This document shows positions 48,276 to 59,149 of a stretch of 64,000 bases of DNA, piece by piece. A program made the translations under genes and the position numbers. How positions within the stretch are numbered: position 1 is the first letter of the stretch; each line of letters begins with the position of its first letter. Origin of the DNA: Dastarcus helophoroides (Eukaryota > Arthropoda > Insecta > Coleoptera > Bothrideridae); NCBI GenBank assembly GCA_028583605.1, contig CM053326.1, positions 20,426,536 through 20,490,535 of the forward strand, in the 5' to 3' direction. A model generated the notes under the pieces. It was not told where the DNA came from. It did not search any database and worked only from the letters and a program-made list of their open reading frames with translations.

Positions 48276-48398
48276 TTATTTCTAAAAATTACGAATTTTT
48301 TTTAAATTTTCCACCTTTTTATTTTTTCTTTTTTTAATTTTGGCTCTTTGTCAAGATATAAATTTTTCTCAAAATTTTGGATTCATTCCAAAATTTCA

Positions 48399-48495
48399 AC
48401 TTTTTTATTAAAATTTCGACTTTTTTCAAAATTTCGACTTTTTTCAAAATTTCGACTTTTTTCAAAATTTTGACTTTTTTCAAAATTTTGACTGG
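48399..48495 (+). repeat. Near-perfect 18-bp tandem repeat, about five units
   Basis: Unit CAAAATTT(C/T)GACTTTTTT, with an exact 18-bp period at 48428-48482 and flanking partial units. Translated on the - strand it gives a repeated KKVEIL hexapeptide, which is a by-product of the 18-bp period and not a gene. This is the least diverged form of the word that makes up the fields in most of the window. Confidence 0.85.
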
Positions 48496-49802
48496 TCTGT
48501 TTTTAAATGTTTGATTTATCAAATATTTGACTTTTCAAAATGTTGCCTTTTTAAAAATTTCCACCTTTGTCAAAAGTGTTTACTTTTCGAGAATTCCAGA
48601 TTTCTCTGAAAATTTAACAATACAAGTTTTTAATAATGTTGAGTTCTTTGAAGGATTGAATTTTTCCAAATTTGCGGTTTTAGTTAAAAATTTCGACTTT
48701 TTGTAAAAATTTGATTTCTTGTCAAAAATGGGGTTTTTTTTACAAAATTTTTACTTAAAAATTTCGACTTTTTTATGCTTCATTTGTTTCCAAAAATGAC
48801 TAATTTTTTGACAACTTAGCATGTTTATGTTGAAAATAAGAACTTTTCTGAAAATTCCGACTTTGTTCTAAAATTTATACCTTTGAAAAATCCTCACTTT
48901 TTCACCTTTTCCTCAAAATTTTAATTTTTTTGAAAATTGTAATTTTCTTAAAAAGATCAAAATTTTGACTATTCTTTTAATTCCAGTTATTTTAAATCAT
49001 CGACTTTATTTAAAAATCTCAAATTTTTGTTTAAATTGTAACTTTTTTTAAGTGTCGATTTCTTTCAAATTTTTTCCTATTTTTTTTTGAGAATCTTGAC
49101 TTTTTCAAAATGTCAACTTTTTTTCGATTTTAAGTTATTTAGAAATCTTAGATCTTTTAAATTTGGAAATTTTTTTATAAAATTTTAATTATCCATAACT
49201 TTTCACTTTTCAAAATTTTCGATTATTTTTGAACAGATCAATTTTTCTGGCAATTTGGGCTTTTCCTGAATATTTAAACTTCAAAAATTGCGTATTTTAG
49301 TAAAAATTTGACTGAGCATTTTTTAAATTACAATTTTTCTCAAAATATTGACTATTTTTGAAGTTTTAGATTATTTTTCAAAACAACTTTTTAAAAATTC
49401 TAACTCTTTGAAAATTTCTTATTTTTTTCAAATTCACGAATTTTTTTAAAATGTTGATTTTTTCATGATTTCCACTTTTTTTGATTTTTTTGTGAGAATC
49501 AGAAATTTTTAAATTTTAACTTTTCATGGAAATTGCGACATTTTTTAAAATTTCGAATTTTTTTGAAAATTATAACTTCAAAATTTTAACCTTTATCAAA
49601 ATTTTAACCTTTTTAATATTTTTGAGTTTTTTTACACAATTTGCGACTTTATAAAATTCTCAATTCTTCTGAAAATATCGTCTCTAAAATTTGGTCTATT
49701 TTTCAAAATTTCGACTTCTATCCGTATCTCTAACCGAAACCGATATAATATTCGCAATATATCCGTATTCGTATCTAGATCCGTAACAACCCTAATTTAA
49801 AT

Positions 49803-50440
49803 TCAAAATTTAAAAAAAAATTAATTGAAAATTTCGAAAATTAAAAAAAAAGTTTGAAATTAAAAATAACATTTCTAGGAATTTTCAGAGAAAAGACAAT
49901 TCTGAAAAGAGTTGAAGATGTCTAGATTATTTGAAAATTCAGAGGTTTAAATGAAAATGAAAAAAACTAGAAAGTTTTAAGCTGAAATTTTAATTTATAA
50001 GAAAAATAAAAATTTAGAAAACCAAGCCCAAGTTTGTAGAAAAAATAAAAATTATGGGGTTATAATCGAACATTTCGGAAAAAGTAAAAACAAAAATCCA
50101 ACTTTCGAGTAAAAAAGTCAAATTTTCTAAAAAAAAACATAATTCAGATCGAAAAAAATTTTCTTCAATTGTCCACTTTATAATCGAATTTTTTCATGAA
50201 AATAAAAATTTAAGCAGTAGAATGGTAATTGTGGAAAATATCCAGAGAATATTATTTAGAATTTCTCTTGAAACCTTTAAGCTTCGATAAAAAAATTCGG
50301 GATTAAGTCGAAATTTCGAAATATAATTAAAATCTCTAAAATAAACATTTCGGATTTAAAATCACAATTTTGAGGAAAATAAACAAAAATTGATGACTTG
50401 AGAGATAAAAAAATTTATAATAAAAATTTTCTCGAAATTT
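49803..50440 (-). repeat. Degenerate AT-rich repeat field
   Basis: AAAATTTCGAAAATTAAAAA-like words; no gene. Confidence 0.5.
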
Positions 50441-51334
50441 AGGAAAAGAATTGCTCATACATGCGCCGAAAAATGTAAATAATTTTTAAGTGCTGTTTTA
50501 ATGCAATAATTTTTAAATTGAAAATTGCAAATATGTCACGTCAGACCACTGGGGAGGGGGTCAAACAAATTTGACCACCTGTGACAAGGACGGAAGGAGA
50601 TCCAAAGTCATGAAATTCGTGTGAGGTAATTTATGGATGGCCCCCAATCTTCTCTTAAAGTTAATGACATTATGAATGAGACACCCCATATAAAGTACGA
50701 ACGCTTAGTTCTTGCAAGCGAGTTATTAATATTTCTGGTAATCTAACGAATAATAATTCATCTAGTTTATGTGGATGTCATATAGAATTATCTCATCAGC
50801 TGCAAAAGCTTAAGTTTGTAATCCACTGTTAGATTATTTCATCTGGAAACTGAATACTTAAACATAAACTTGTGAGCAACTCAAAGCAAAAAGCTAGAAT
50901 TTAACACTGACAATACATTATTTAAAAAGAACAAAGCTTTGGAACAAAGTCACTGGTTACCTTTAAATTCTTTTATCACTCGTAACACGTATGACATTAA
51001 AACAGAATAGAATTTTCTATCCAAATATATCATAAAAAAGCATGCAACATTTTCTCTCTTTTTTTATGTGAAGCATTTTATACATTAAATTACGTCAATA
51101 GATGCATATTGACGAAAAGAAATAAAAGGAGCACATTTTCCAGAAATGTGATAAAAATGATTAGGATAAAAATTCATTTGTTCACAGAACCTGAAACGAA
51201 ACGGAATTTAGTTTTTAGCAATTTTCAAGATTCAGTCAACATTCGTGGGTTTCATGTGGCGATCTCGTTTTACCTTCGCAACCAAACGTCACCATCTGTC
51301 TAGTTTTTTTCTAAACGAAATGTCCTGTAATCAG
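50441..51334. other. Single-copy intron ending in the exon B2 acceptor
   Basis: 50530-50860 is complex and less AT-rich, possibly regulatory. A stretch at 51180-51300 reads open on + but has no splice support. The acceptor (TGTCCTGTAATCAG) ends at 51334. Confidence 0.4.
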
Positions 51335-51496
51335 GGACGATCCATCACCCTCGAGCTTTAGCGAGGATTTGGTGTTGAGTGTCCTTAAAAGTCCCGTCAA
51401 CCACTCGGGCTTGGATACGCAAAGCGCTAATTGTGGTCTAACGCCCGCCTCGGAAGATGAGATGTGCATATCAGACAATCCGGACGAAGATTCTAG
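51335..51496 (+). CDS. KCNQ-type potassium channel, exon B2
   Basis: Bounded by AATCAG|G at 51334 and TCTAG|GTAATT at 51496, 162 bases, starting with the last base of a codon and ending with the first two of another. It encodes 53 codons: DDPSPSSFSEDLVLSVLKSP through NHSGLDTQSANCGL to SDNPDEDS, acidic and Ser-rich, without membrane segments. The end joins exon B3 in phase (AG|A, Arg). GC content and codon use differ sharply from the AT-rich flanks. It would form part of a long cytosolic N-terminus specific to module B. Upstream partner uncertain (45223-45440 is the only candidate I see). Confidence 0.75.
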
Positions 51497-51995
51497 GTAA
51501 TTAAACCGCCCCCTAATGAGCCGGGTGTCGCAGCTGGCAAAATGATCGATAATGGAAGAGGGTTGTTTTTGTTCCATTCAACGTCAAGCACGTGGAGTTT
51601 TAAAACGTGTTTAATGTTTTTTTTAACGTCCGCTCGAGAAGTCGTTTATGGGCACACGAGTCGAGCTCTTTGTTCAAAAAAATACGCTGCAGTTTTGATG
51701 AAAGTTTTACATTCATATCTGTATTTGTTGGGAACGTTTTATACGCATCATGTATGCTTAATTAAACATGCTCCAAAACTCGGTATTCAATTTAGTAAAT
51801 ATGATCAATGATTAAATTTTATCAAAAAAAAACCACATGATATCTTGACAGTATATTAAAAAAGAAAATAGAAAGATTCAAATTTGCTATCATTTAACTG
51901 AATTGTCACATGATATTTTCTCATCTCTCAACTCTTCTTCCATTATCTACCTTCCACGACAGTTAATTAAATCTACTCCATTTTGCTAATCTAAG
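51497..51995. other. Intron between exons B2 and B3
   Basis: A 499-bp intron with donor GTAATT and acceptor TTGCTAATCTAAG. Its left half is GC-richer (51590-51680). No repeats recognised. It is by far the shortest intron in the window, and the only one without recognisable repeats. Confidence 0.7.
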
Positions 51996-52397
51996 ACTCA
52001 AGCGGGCGGCGAGCGAGGACGATTTGACCGAGGAATGTTCCGAGAAGCTTCCATTTTTGCAAAGGCTGAGGTGCCACCGCGGCCCTCGGTACGGGGAGGC
52101 GCACCACAAGCGCGTACCCACGCCGTTGAAACGAAAGCAGAGATTTTCGCGATCGCACAAGAGCCAAGATATGATCCAAGCCGACGACGTTCTGGACGAG
52201 GAGGATCAAGTGGAAGCGTCGTCCGAAACACCACGCGGTGTCCCAGACCCTTATTATCCCATTTATCTTCCCATCGATCAAGCCTTCAAAGCGAAGTATG
52301 TGTTCCATCATAAAAAAGGGAAAACGTTCCAAGAGCGGACGTACGTGTTTCTCGAACATCCCGTAGGATGGTTGTGTTTTTTCTACCATTTTACTGT
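51996..52397 (+). CDS. KCNQ (Kv7) potassium channel, exon B3: pre-S1 segment, second alternative
   Basis: 402 bases: one finishing a codon, 133 codons, two left over, then donor GT|GTAAGTATC. The start is charged (LKRAASEDDLTEECSEKLP), the middle basic (KRVPTPLKRKQRFSRSHK) and then acidic, followed by PYYPIYLPIDQAFKAKYVF. The end reads RTYVFLEHPVGWLCFFYHF plus TV, aligned to [17 protein letters not shown] of exon A3 with the same phase at the same residue. Family knowledge: this block leads into S1 in Kv7 channels. The two exons should therefore be alternatives joined to one S1 exon beyond the window. Exon B3 departs from the family pattern in several positions (N to V, R to H, K to L), so module B channels may differ in the S0/pre-S1 contact. 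No stop or frameshift. Confidence 0.85.
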
Positions 52398-52724
52398 GTA
52401 AGTATCAAATGAATGTGCTGGATTAACTAGAGCGTAAGGATTTTAGAGCGAAATTAATAATTTTGAGATCCCCCATCGAAATGAAAAGCTGATCTGCTTC
52501 AATCGAATTTCAAAATATAACTAACTATGACTAACTAAATAACTAACTAACTATAACTAGCTAAAACGTATGGTCTCTAATGGCGAATTTACACAGAAAT
52601 TGCAGCTATCCTTTCTTGAAAACTTCGGCTTCCTTAAAAAGTTTAGACTCTGTGAAAATTTCGACATTTTTTGATAATTTTGACTTGTTTAAAAATTTCG
52701 AAATTTTTAATTAACACTTCTAAT
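52398..52724. other. Start of the intron after exon B3
   Basis: Donor GTAAGTATC at 52398. 52499-52565 holds short (AACTAACT)-type runs. It then passes into an AT-rich field. Confidence 0.5.
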
Positions 52725-53880
52725 TTTTCTATAACATCAACTTTTTTAAAATCCCCACTTTTTCTCTAAATTTTGAATATTTGAAACATTTTCTTTTAAA
52801 ATTTCGTCTTTTCCAAATTTTGTCTTCAAATGTTCGAATATTTTGTTCATTTATCTTTTGACATTTCCAACATTGAAAATTTCCACTCTTTTGAAAATTT
52901 TCGATTTTTCTCAAAATTTTAATCTCTTTTCAAGATTTCGACCTTTTCTCGAAATTTTAATTTTTTTCTAAAAATTTCGGACATTTTTAAATAATAATAA
53001 TCCTACATTTTTGAAAATTTTAAATTTTTCTAAAGTCTAGAATTTTTTGAAAATGTCGTCATTGAAATATTTCCATGTTTTCAAAATATGCACTTTTTCA
53101 AAATTTTGTCTTTAAATTTTTGGAAGATTTTGTTGATTTAACTTTTGAAATTTCCAACATTCAAAATTTCCACTTTTTTGAAAATTTACGATTTTTCTCA
53201 GAATTTCAATCTCTTTTCAAGATTTCGACTTTTTCTCGAAATTTTAATTTTTTTCCGAAAATTTCGGACATTTTTTAATAATAATAATCCTAATTTTTTG
53301 AAAATTTTGGATTTTTCTGAAATCTAGACTTTTCGAAAATTTTGTGATTTTTTAAACATAATTTTTTGAAAATGTCGTCATTGAAAAATTTCCATTTTTT
53401 ATAAATATGCACTTTTTCAAAATCTTTTCTTTAAATTTCTGAATATTTTGTTGATTTAACTTTTGAAATTTCCAACATTGAAAATTGTCATTTTTTTAAA
53501 AATGTTCGTTTTTTCTCAAAATTTCAATCTCTTTAAAATTTCGACTTTTTCTCGAAATTTTAATTTTTTCCCGAAAATTTCTGACATTTTTTAATAATAA
53601 TAATCCTAATTTTTTGAAAATTTTGGATATTTCTAAAATCTAGACTTTTCAAAAATTTTGTGATTTTTTAAACATAATTTTTTTAAAATGTCGTCATTGA
53701 AATATTTCCATTTTTTCAAGATATGCACTTTGTCAAAATTTTGTCTTTAAATTTTAGAATATTTTGTTAGATTTAACTTTTGAAATTTCCAACATTCAAA
53801 ATTTCCACTTTTTTGAAAATTTTCGATTTTTCTCAAAATTTCAATCTCTTTTCAAGATTTCGAATTTTTCTCGAAATCTC
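52725..53880 (+). repeat. Tandem higher-order repeat, about 287-317 bp units, about four copies
   Basis: TTTCCAACATT(G/C)AAAAT recurs at about 52864, 53151, 53470 and 53787 (steps of about 287, 319 and 317). Each unit keeps the order: TTTCCACTTTTTTGAAAAT, TCTCTTTTCAAGATTTCGAC, GGACATTTTTTAATAATAAT, AATGTCGTCATTGAAATATT, ATGCACTTT, TTGATTTAACTTTTG. The unit is itself built of the shorter TTTCGAC/AAATTT words, so it is a higher-order repeat derived from the general field. Confidence 0.85.
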
Positions 53881-54934
53881 GAAAATTTTGCACTTTTTCA
53901 AAATGTTGCTTCTTTCTCAAAATGTTGACTACTATTGAAATTACGACTCTCAAAATTTTGCCCTTTTTTAAACTGTTGTTTTTCTTTTCAAAATTATGAC
54001 CTATTTCTGTAATTTCACTTTTTTCAAACAAATTCTGCCTTTTTTGAAATTTTGAAAATTTTAATTTCTTAAAAATCTTGAATTTTTCGTAAATTTGGAT
54101 TCCTAACATTGTAACTTCTTTGAAAATATGAACCTTTTCAAAATTTTGACTTATTTTCAAAATTTTAGTCGCTTTTAAAAATTTAATCTTTTATAAATGT
54201 CATTTTTTTGGAAATTTCAACTTTTTAAAAAAATGACATTTTCTTCAAAATTTCCACCTTGTTGAGAATTAAAAAAAATAATTGCATCCTTCTTTTAACT
54301 TTTGAGTTTATTTTATGGATTTGACTTTCAGGGTTTCTACTTCTTTAGTAAATGCAATTTTTTTTGAAATATTTATATTATTTGATAATATGGACTTTAT
54401 TTAAAAATTTTCCACCTCATTGATGATTGAAGCCCTTTTCAAAGTTTTGATTTTTTTCTGGAAGTTTTAATTTTTTTCTTTTAAAAATGTTACCCTTTTC
54501 TGAAAATTGTGCTTTTTTGTCAACTTTGTCAACTATTCTGAAAATTTTGACATTTTCTTCAAAATTTCAACCTTTTTGACAATAAAACAAAATAATTTTA
54601 TCCATTTTTTAACTTTTGAGGTTGTTTTATGGATTTGATTTTCAATGTTTCTATTTTTTAGTAAATTCAACCTTTTTTTTGAAATATTCATATTTTTTGA
54701 TAACTTTGACTTTATTCAAAACTTTTTCACTTCATTGACGATTTAAGCGCCTTTCAAAATTTTCATTTTTTCTTTAAGTTTTAATTTCTTCTGAACATTT
54801 TCTTTCTCAAAAATGTTGACCCTTACTGAAAATTTTGAATTTTTGTCAGTTTTGTCAACTATTTCTCTCTCTCTTTCATCTCAAAATGTCGAGCTTCGAT
54901 TTGAGATTTTTATTGTCAACAATTTAAGATAGTT
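53881..54934 (+). repeat. AT-rich field with a second tandem unit of about 313 bp
   Basis: TTAACTTTTGAG(T/G)TT(A/G)TTTTATGGATTTGA recurs at 54295 and 54608. Both copies continue through TTTGATAA(T/C)(A/T)TGGACTTTATT-type words, TCATTGA(T/C)GATT(G/T)AAGC, and a TGTCAACTTTGTCAACTAT-like end (54519 and about 54847). Similar unit length to the array at 52725-53880 but different word order. Confidence 0.75.
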
Positions 54935-55210
54935 CAACGGCAGCAATCGAAGCTAAAAGTTTTTAGAAAGTTCAATCTGCGTTGCGTACAGCACGTAAGC
55001 ACCAGACTACTATTCGATTTTGGTATGACTGTACGTGTGTATACAATAATACAAATTTCCAGGTTCGCTTTGCAGAACATTTTCTGAGCAGATAACACTA
55101 CACTGCTTCTGCGACAGATTTCCGCAGCTTTATCATATAGAGGGGGGTAATGGACCTGTTTTTTTGCCAGTACTTCAAGATGTTTCCTTAACGTGCGGAA
55201 TAAAGCACCG
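54935..55210 (+). repeat. SINE-like repeat, copy 1
   Basis: About 260 bp, homologous in the same orientation to 57975-58230. Shared words: AGTCTGCGTTGCG / ATCTGCGTTGCG, CACCAGACTA(C/A)TATTCGATTT, GGATACAATAATACA-type, TCGCTTTGCAG, ACAGATTTC(C/A)GC, GCTTTATCAT. The start (GTTCAACGGCAGCAATCG) is a weaker version of that in copy 2. A TATTCGATTTTGG box could be a degenerate pol III B box. 55090-55210 holds extra sequence. Confidence 0.6.
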
Positions 55211-56640
55211 TGAAATGTCCCTTACCCCCTAATTTTTGTCTCTCCCCCTCTCCTCCTCACCCCTTTACTTTTTCGTATTTTTCTCGAAATTTTAAGATTA
55301 GACATAAAATATTTATTACTATTCAGTTTATCCTAAAATTTCAACTATAACTTTTCCGAGTGCAAAGTTTTAATTTGCACATTATTCTTCAAGTTCAAAC
55401 TCTGGTCTTTTTCTAAAGAATTTGTCCTAATTTTATTTTCTTAAAATAGCCAGTATACACCTGAAAAGTTTGTTTTTGTTAATATTAATAAATAGATTTT
55501 GACCTTCTTTAAAAACTATAATCTTTTACTCTTAAAATGTCGAGCATGGATTTAAGATGTTTATTGTTTTTTCTAAAATTTCGGTGTTATAGTTGAAAAT
55601 TTGATAAATTTCTATTTTGTACATCTTCAGATTTTTCTCAACTTTATTTCAATATTTTTTTAGTTTAAACTTGAAATTTTTAAACTTGTTCCGTTCAATT
55701 TCGGTTTTCAAATTTAAATTTTGGCTTTTTTTGTCGACATTTTGGCTTTAAACATGTAAACTTGATATAAAAAGAATCAATTTTAAATAAAGTCGAAATT
55801 TTGAAATTATAAAAAATATATAGACTTATTTTCAAAATTTAAACTTTTTTCATCGATTTTGAATTTTCATTTTCTGCTTTTTTCCCAAATATTCGTCTTA
55901 CATTCAAAATCTAGATTGTTTATAAAAACCTGTACTTTTTGATTTTTATTTTATTTAAAAAATTTAAGTTTCTATTTCAATTTTCCATTGGTTCTGTAAA
56001 TTTCAAAATCATTTCGAAATTTAAAAGTGAAATTTTTATTGTTTCTTAAAGCTAAGAATTTATATTCAAAATTTCCAAATTATTTCAAAATTTAAACGTG
56101 TTTTGATTGTAGCTACAAAACAAAAGAAATATTTTACACAAATCGATTTTTTCTCAAATTTTTGGGTTGACGTCCAAAGAAATATTCACAATTTTTCCTA
56201 AAATTGCCACTTTGAACTCAACATTTTGATGCATTTTTATTTTTTTCTCCAAATTTGGAGTTTGAAATTGGAATATTTTTGTTCTTGCGAAAATTTCGAC
56301 TTTACTTTTTTTTACTTTACTTTGGTAAAATGAAATGTCGATTCCCAAGAAATATTTTAATGTAAGCTCGATATTGCGACTGTCCAAATATAAAAAAGGT
56401 TCAGAAACCTTTTCGATTTTTCAGTTTTAAACCCAAAGTTTCGAAAAAAGGTCAAACCGTCAACATTTTGAATCTGGACCAAAATTTGCTAAAAAATTTG
56501 GGAAAAAAAAACGAATTTTTATTTATTGAGGCTAGTTTTTTTCGCTTGATTCAAGGTTTTTTTCACTTTAAACTGGAGATTGTTTAAGTATATCTTCTGT
56601 TCTTTTTTCTGGAAATTTTCATCTCTTTAATTCCTTAAAT
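55211..56640. repeat. Degenerate AT-rich repeat field
   Basis: A short pyrimidine-rich stretch (55225-55270) is followed by low-complexity DNA of mixed orientation. No gene. Confidence 0.55.
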
Positions 56641-57400
56641 AGAGAACTTAAGGCAACCCTAAATATAAACTATTAATATTGTGTGGTGCTCGGTTTCCTA
56701 TTTGTCTCAAGTAAATAATTAGTCTGCCCGACGGGCTTTGTTTTGTCTGTGGTATTTACCAACAACCTCCCGCTTTAAATATTCAATATTGGCCGTATAT
56801 ACAAAGCACGAATTCATAATTTAATTGGCTCAGTTCCTATGAAACGAATTAAATCTTCACAAAGAAGACTCCCATTAGACAAGCAAGTTATTTTCTGAGC
56901 CCTTGGTTCGGAAAAGTCCATTGTTTCGCAACGAATATGCGTCTTTTTTACGTCTTGCTGACGAAACATAAATTTTCGTATTGCATCGGATAAACAGATT
57001 TTCCATAACGAATGCTTTTAAATGGTCGTCATGCTCGATGTTCGAAATAAATTGGAGAGAAAATGAATAGTGATAAACGTGCCGCCGTTTAGGTATCCTT
57101 TCAACTTGAGGGCGTGATAAATTGAGGACATTCGGAGATTTATGAGGCCGCAATCTCTTCGCGACTACCGCGGGAGCGCTTTTATAATCATTGTAAAACA
57201 TCGCTGCTAAATTAAATAGATTGACTTTGAGTGTATTCAGATGCGATAAGGACTTGCTGAGTGCCTAGTCAATTTTTGTACTCTAGAACCTCAATCTTAC
57301 ATAACTTTCAAAATGCGCAGTTGTTTTCTACTTGAGAATATCGGACGGATTAGAAAAGAAAAATATTTAGACCTTGAAAGAGAAAAATATGAATGAAGAT
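56641..57400. other. Single-copy island
   Basis: 56690-57220 is complex and GC-richer than the flanks. The - strand is open for 108 codons (56875-57201, Arg/Lys/His-rich), but I see no domain, splice sites or initiation context that would support a gene. A conserved non-coding element is as likely. Confidence 0.35.
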
Positions 57401-57974
57401 AAAATATTGGACAATAATTACATTAAGCATAATCGTAACAAAACAATTCCGTTCTAATAACATATGTACTATAAAAAAATAACTTTACGTTATCAACTAT
57501 CCAAAGGCAAAAACAGTTCAACCAAATCCTGGTATCTGATACCAGCACCTGAAATTTCGAAGATTTTGGAAAATACCTTGGTCTTAGAGTTTCAATTTTA
57601 ATCTCAAAATTTTGAAGCAAACATTTATTTCCAAATTTTAACGTTAGTTCAACCTCGAGAAAAATTTTCATCAGAATTTCCAAATTCCAAACTTTGAAAT
57701 TTATAAATTATTCTGTGAAATTTCGACTTTTAATCTGCATATGCCTACTTCGAACCGGAAATTTAATTCGTTTTAATTCCTTTTATTTTATTCTGGAAAT
57801 TTCGGGTTTAAAGTCTAGAGGTCGAATTTAGTTTTAAATGTAAAGATTGGATACCGCAAAATGTTCGTCAAACAATTGATATTTAAAAATGAAGTCAAAT
57901 TTGAGCTCAAAATGTCATGTTAAAATGCGCTATTTTGAGTTCAACCTGAAACTTTGATAAGAGAATTCAATAAT
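57401..57974. repeat. AT-rich field
   Basis: Low-complexity words as elsewhere, weaker in 57420-57560. Nothing coding recognised. Confidence 0.4.
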
Positions 57975-58230
57975 TTAAGGTGGTTCACTGGCAGTAATCG
58001 TAGGTTAATTTTTTTAGAACGTTAAGTCTGCGTTGCGAGACGTAAACACCAGACTAATATTCGATTTGTTGTATAGACTGTACGCGTGGATACAATAATA
58101 CAGATCTCCATGTCGCTTTGCAGCAGATTTTCTGAGCCGACAACACTTCTTCAACAGATTTCAGCGACGCTGCTTTATCATCTAGGTTTGTTTTGTTGTC
58201 AAGTACTTCAAACTGTTTCCCTAACGTACG
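57975..58230 (+). repeat. SINE-like repeat, copy 2
   Basis: Homologous to 54935-55205. It starts GGTGGTTCACTGGCAGTAATCG, close to the A-box end of a tRNA-Gly (GGTGGTTCAGTGGTAGAAT in the true gene). About 70 bp further is TATTCGATTTG, a poor B box. A tRNA-derived SINE is therefore plausible but not certain. No target duplications or A-tail could be placed. Confidence 0.55.
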
Positions 58231-58408
58231 GAAGAGATGAGATGTATAATTTCAGACTGCAATTACGCAAAAACGGTACCGTTAAAATTCTTCTTATTTT
58301 ACTATTTCATTAACAATATTGCCCTAATAATATATCACTTTTTTATCAAAATCTGTAAAAGGTTTGGCTACAATAAATTAAAATCTATTCGAAACCATTC
58401 TTCGCCTA
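58231..58408. other. Sequence between SINE-like copy and transposon
   Basis: AT-rich, nothing recognised. Confidence 0.35.
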
Positions 58409-59149
58409 TATACAGGGTGAGTCACTAAGCGGGAATCGGTCTTTGGTAGACGTATCGTTCAAAATATTGAAAAATGTTTCGAATAAAAGTTGTTCGAAAT
58501 AAAGTTATCCACAACCTAAAATTATTGCCAAATATGGCGGCCTTCCGGTTGCACCGCAAATGAACACAACTTTCTTATTTTAAATAGAACACTCTATGTA
58601 TTTTTACATTTTTGGATTTCTTGTTAAAAATGAATATGAATTTATTAAGACGACATAGGCCCTTAGTTGAACCGTTTTCGCGTAATTTAATTTTTTTGGT
58701 TAAATTTGACGATTTCGGAGCTTGACGCCATTAAAGATATTTTCCAAACGCAATGGCTCAGAGTTGTGTGGCATGCGGTTTTGGATTCAGGAAGAAATTG
58801 AGTATTTGTTTACGTCTTTGCTGTTGGCAAAATTTCCTAAATTTCTTCACATCGGTCGACTCAATTCTTCAGTTGTTCAAACATGCATAACTTAATCTTT
58901 TCAAATGGAACCACCTATCTTGGATTATCTTATCAGATGCGAAATTAAATAACCTTTTTTTGGTAACAGGTATTGCCACCTCCGTCTAATAATTTTTGAG
59001 AAATTTAGAATTTTGTAAAAATTTTAATTAATTTTGTATTATCGCGTTAGCCCTGGATGTCGCGTTTTTGTTTCGTTTCGTTTGTCCGGCAATAACTGAC
59101 AGTTTATCTCATTGTTGTCGCGAGGTCTTGGTATTAGTACTGAAAGACA

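Larger units (their letters stand above)
47786..49802. mobile_element. hAT-like non-autonomous element filled with low-complexity DNA
   Basis: The element spans 47794-49794 (2001 bp) with 8-bp direct repeats ATTTAAAT at 47786-47793 and 49795-49802. The ends are TAGGGATGTTATGGAGCCCC on the left and, reversed, TAGGGTTGTTACGGATCTAG on the right. An 8-bp target duplication and a YARNG-type terminus fit the hAT superfamily. Next to both ends lie iterated hexamer-like blocks: GTAACC repeats at 47815-47835, and ATCCGTAT/ATCCGAAT words at 47862-47905 and 49725-49785. Inside are a 155-bp tandem duplication (47966-48275) and 1.4 kb of TTTCGAC-type repeats, but no transposase. Confidence 0.75.

Noticed and set aside
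48334..48522. Lys-rich repeated hexapeptide (KKVEIL) frame on the - strand
   Set aside because: By-product of the 18-bp tandem repeat; no start context or promoter.
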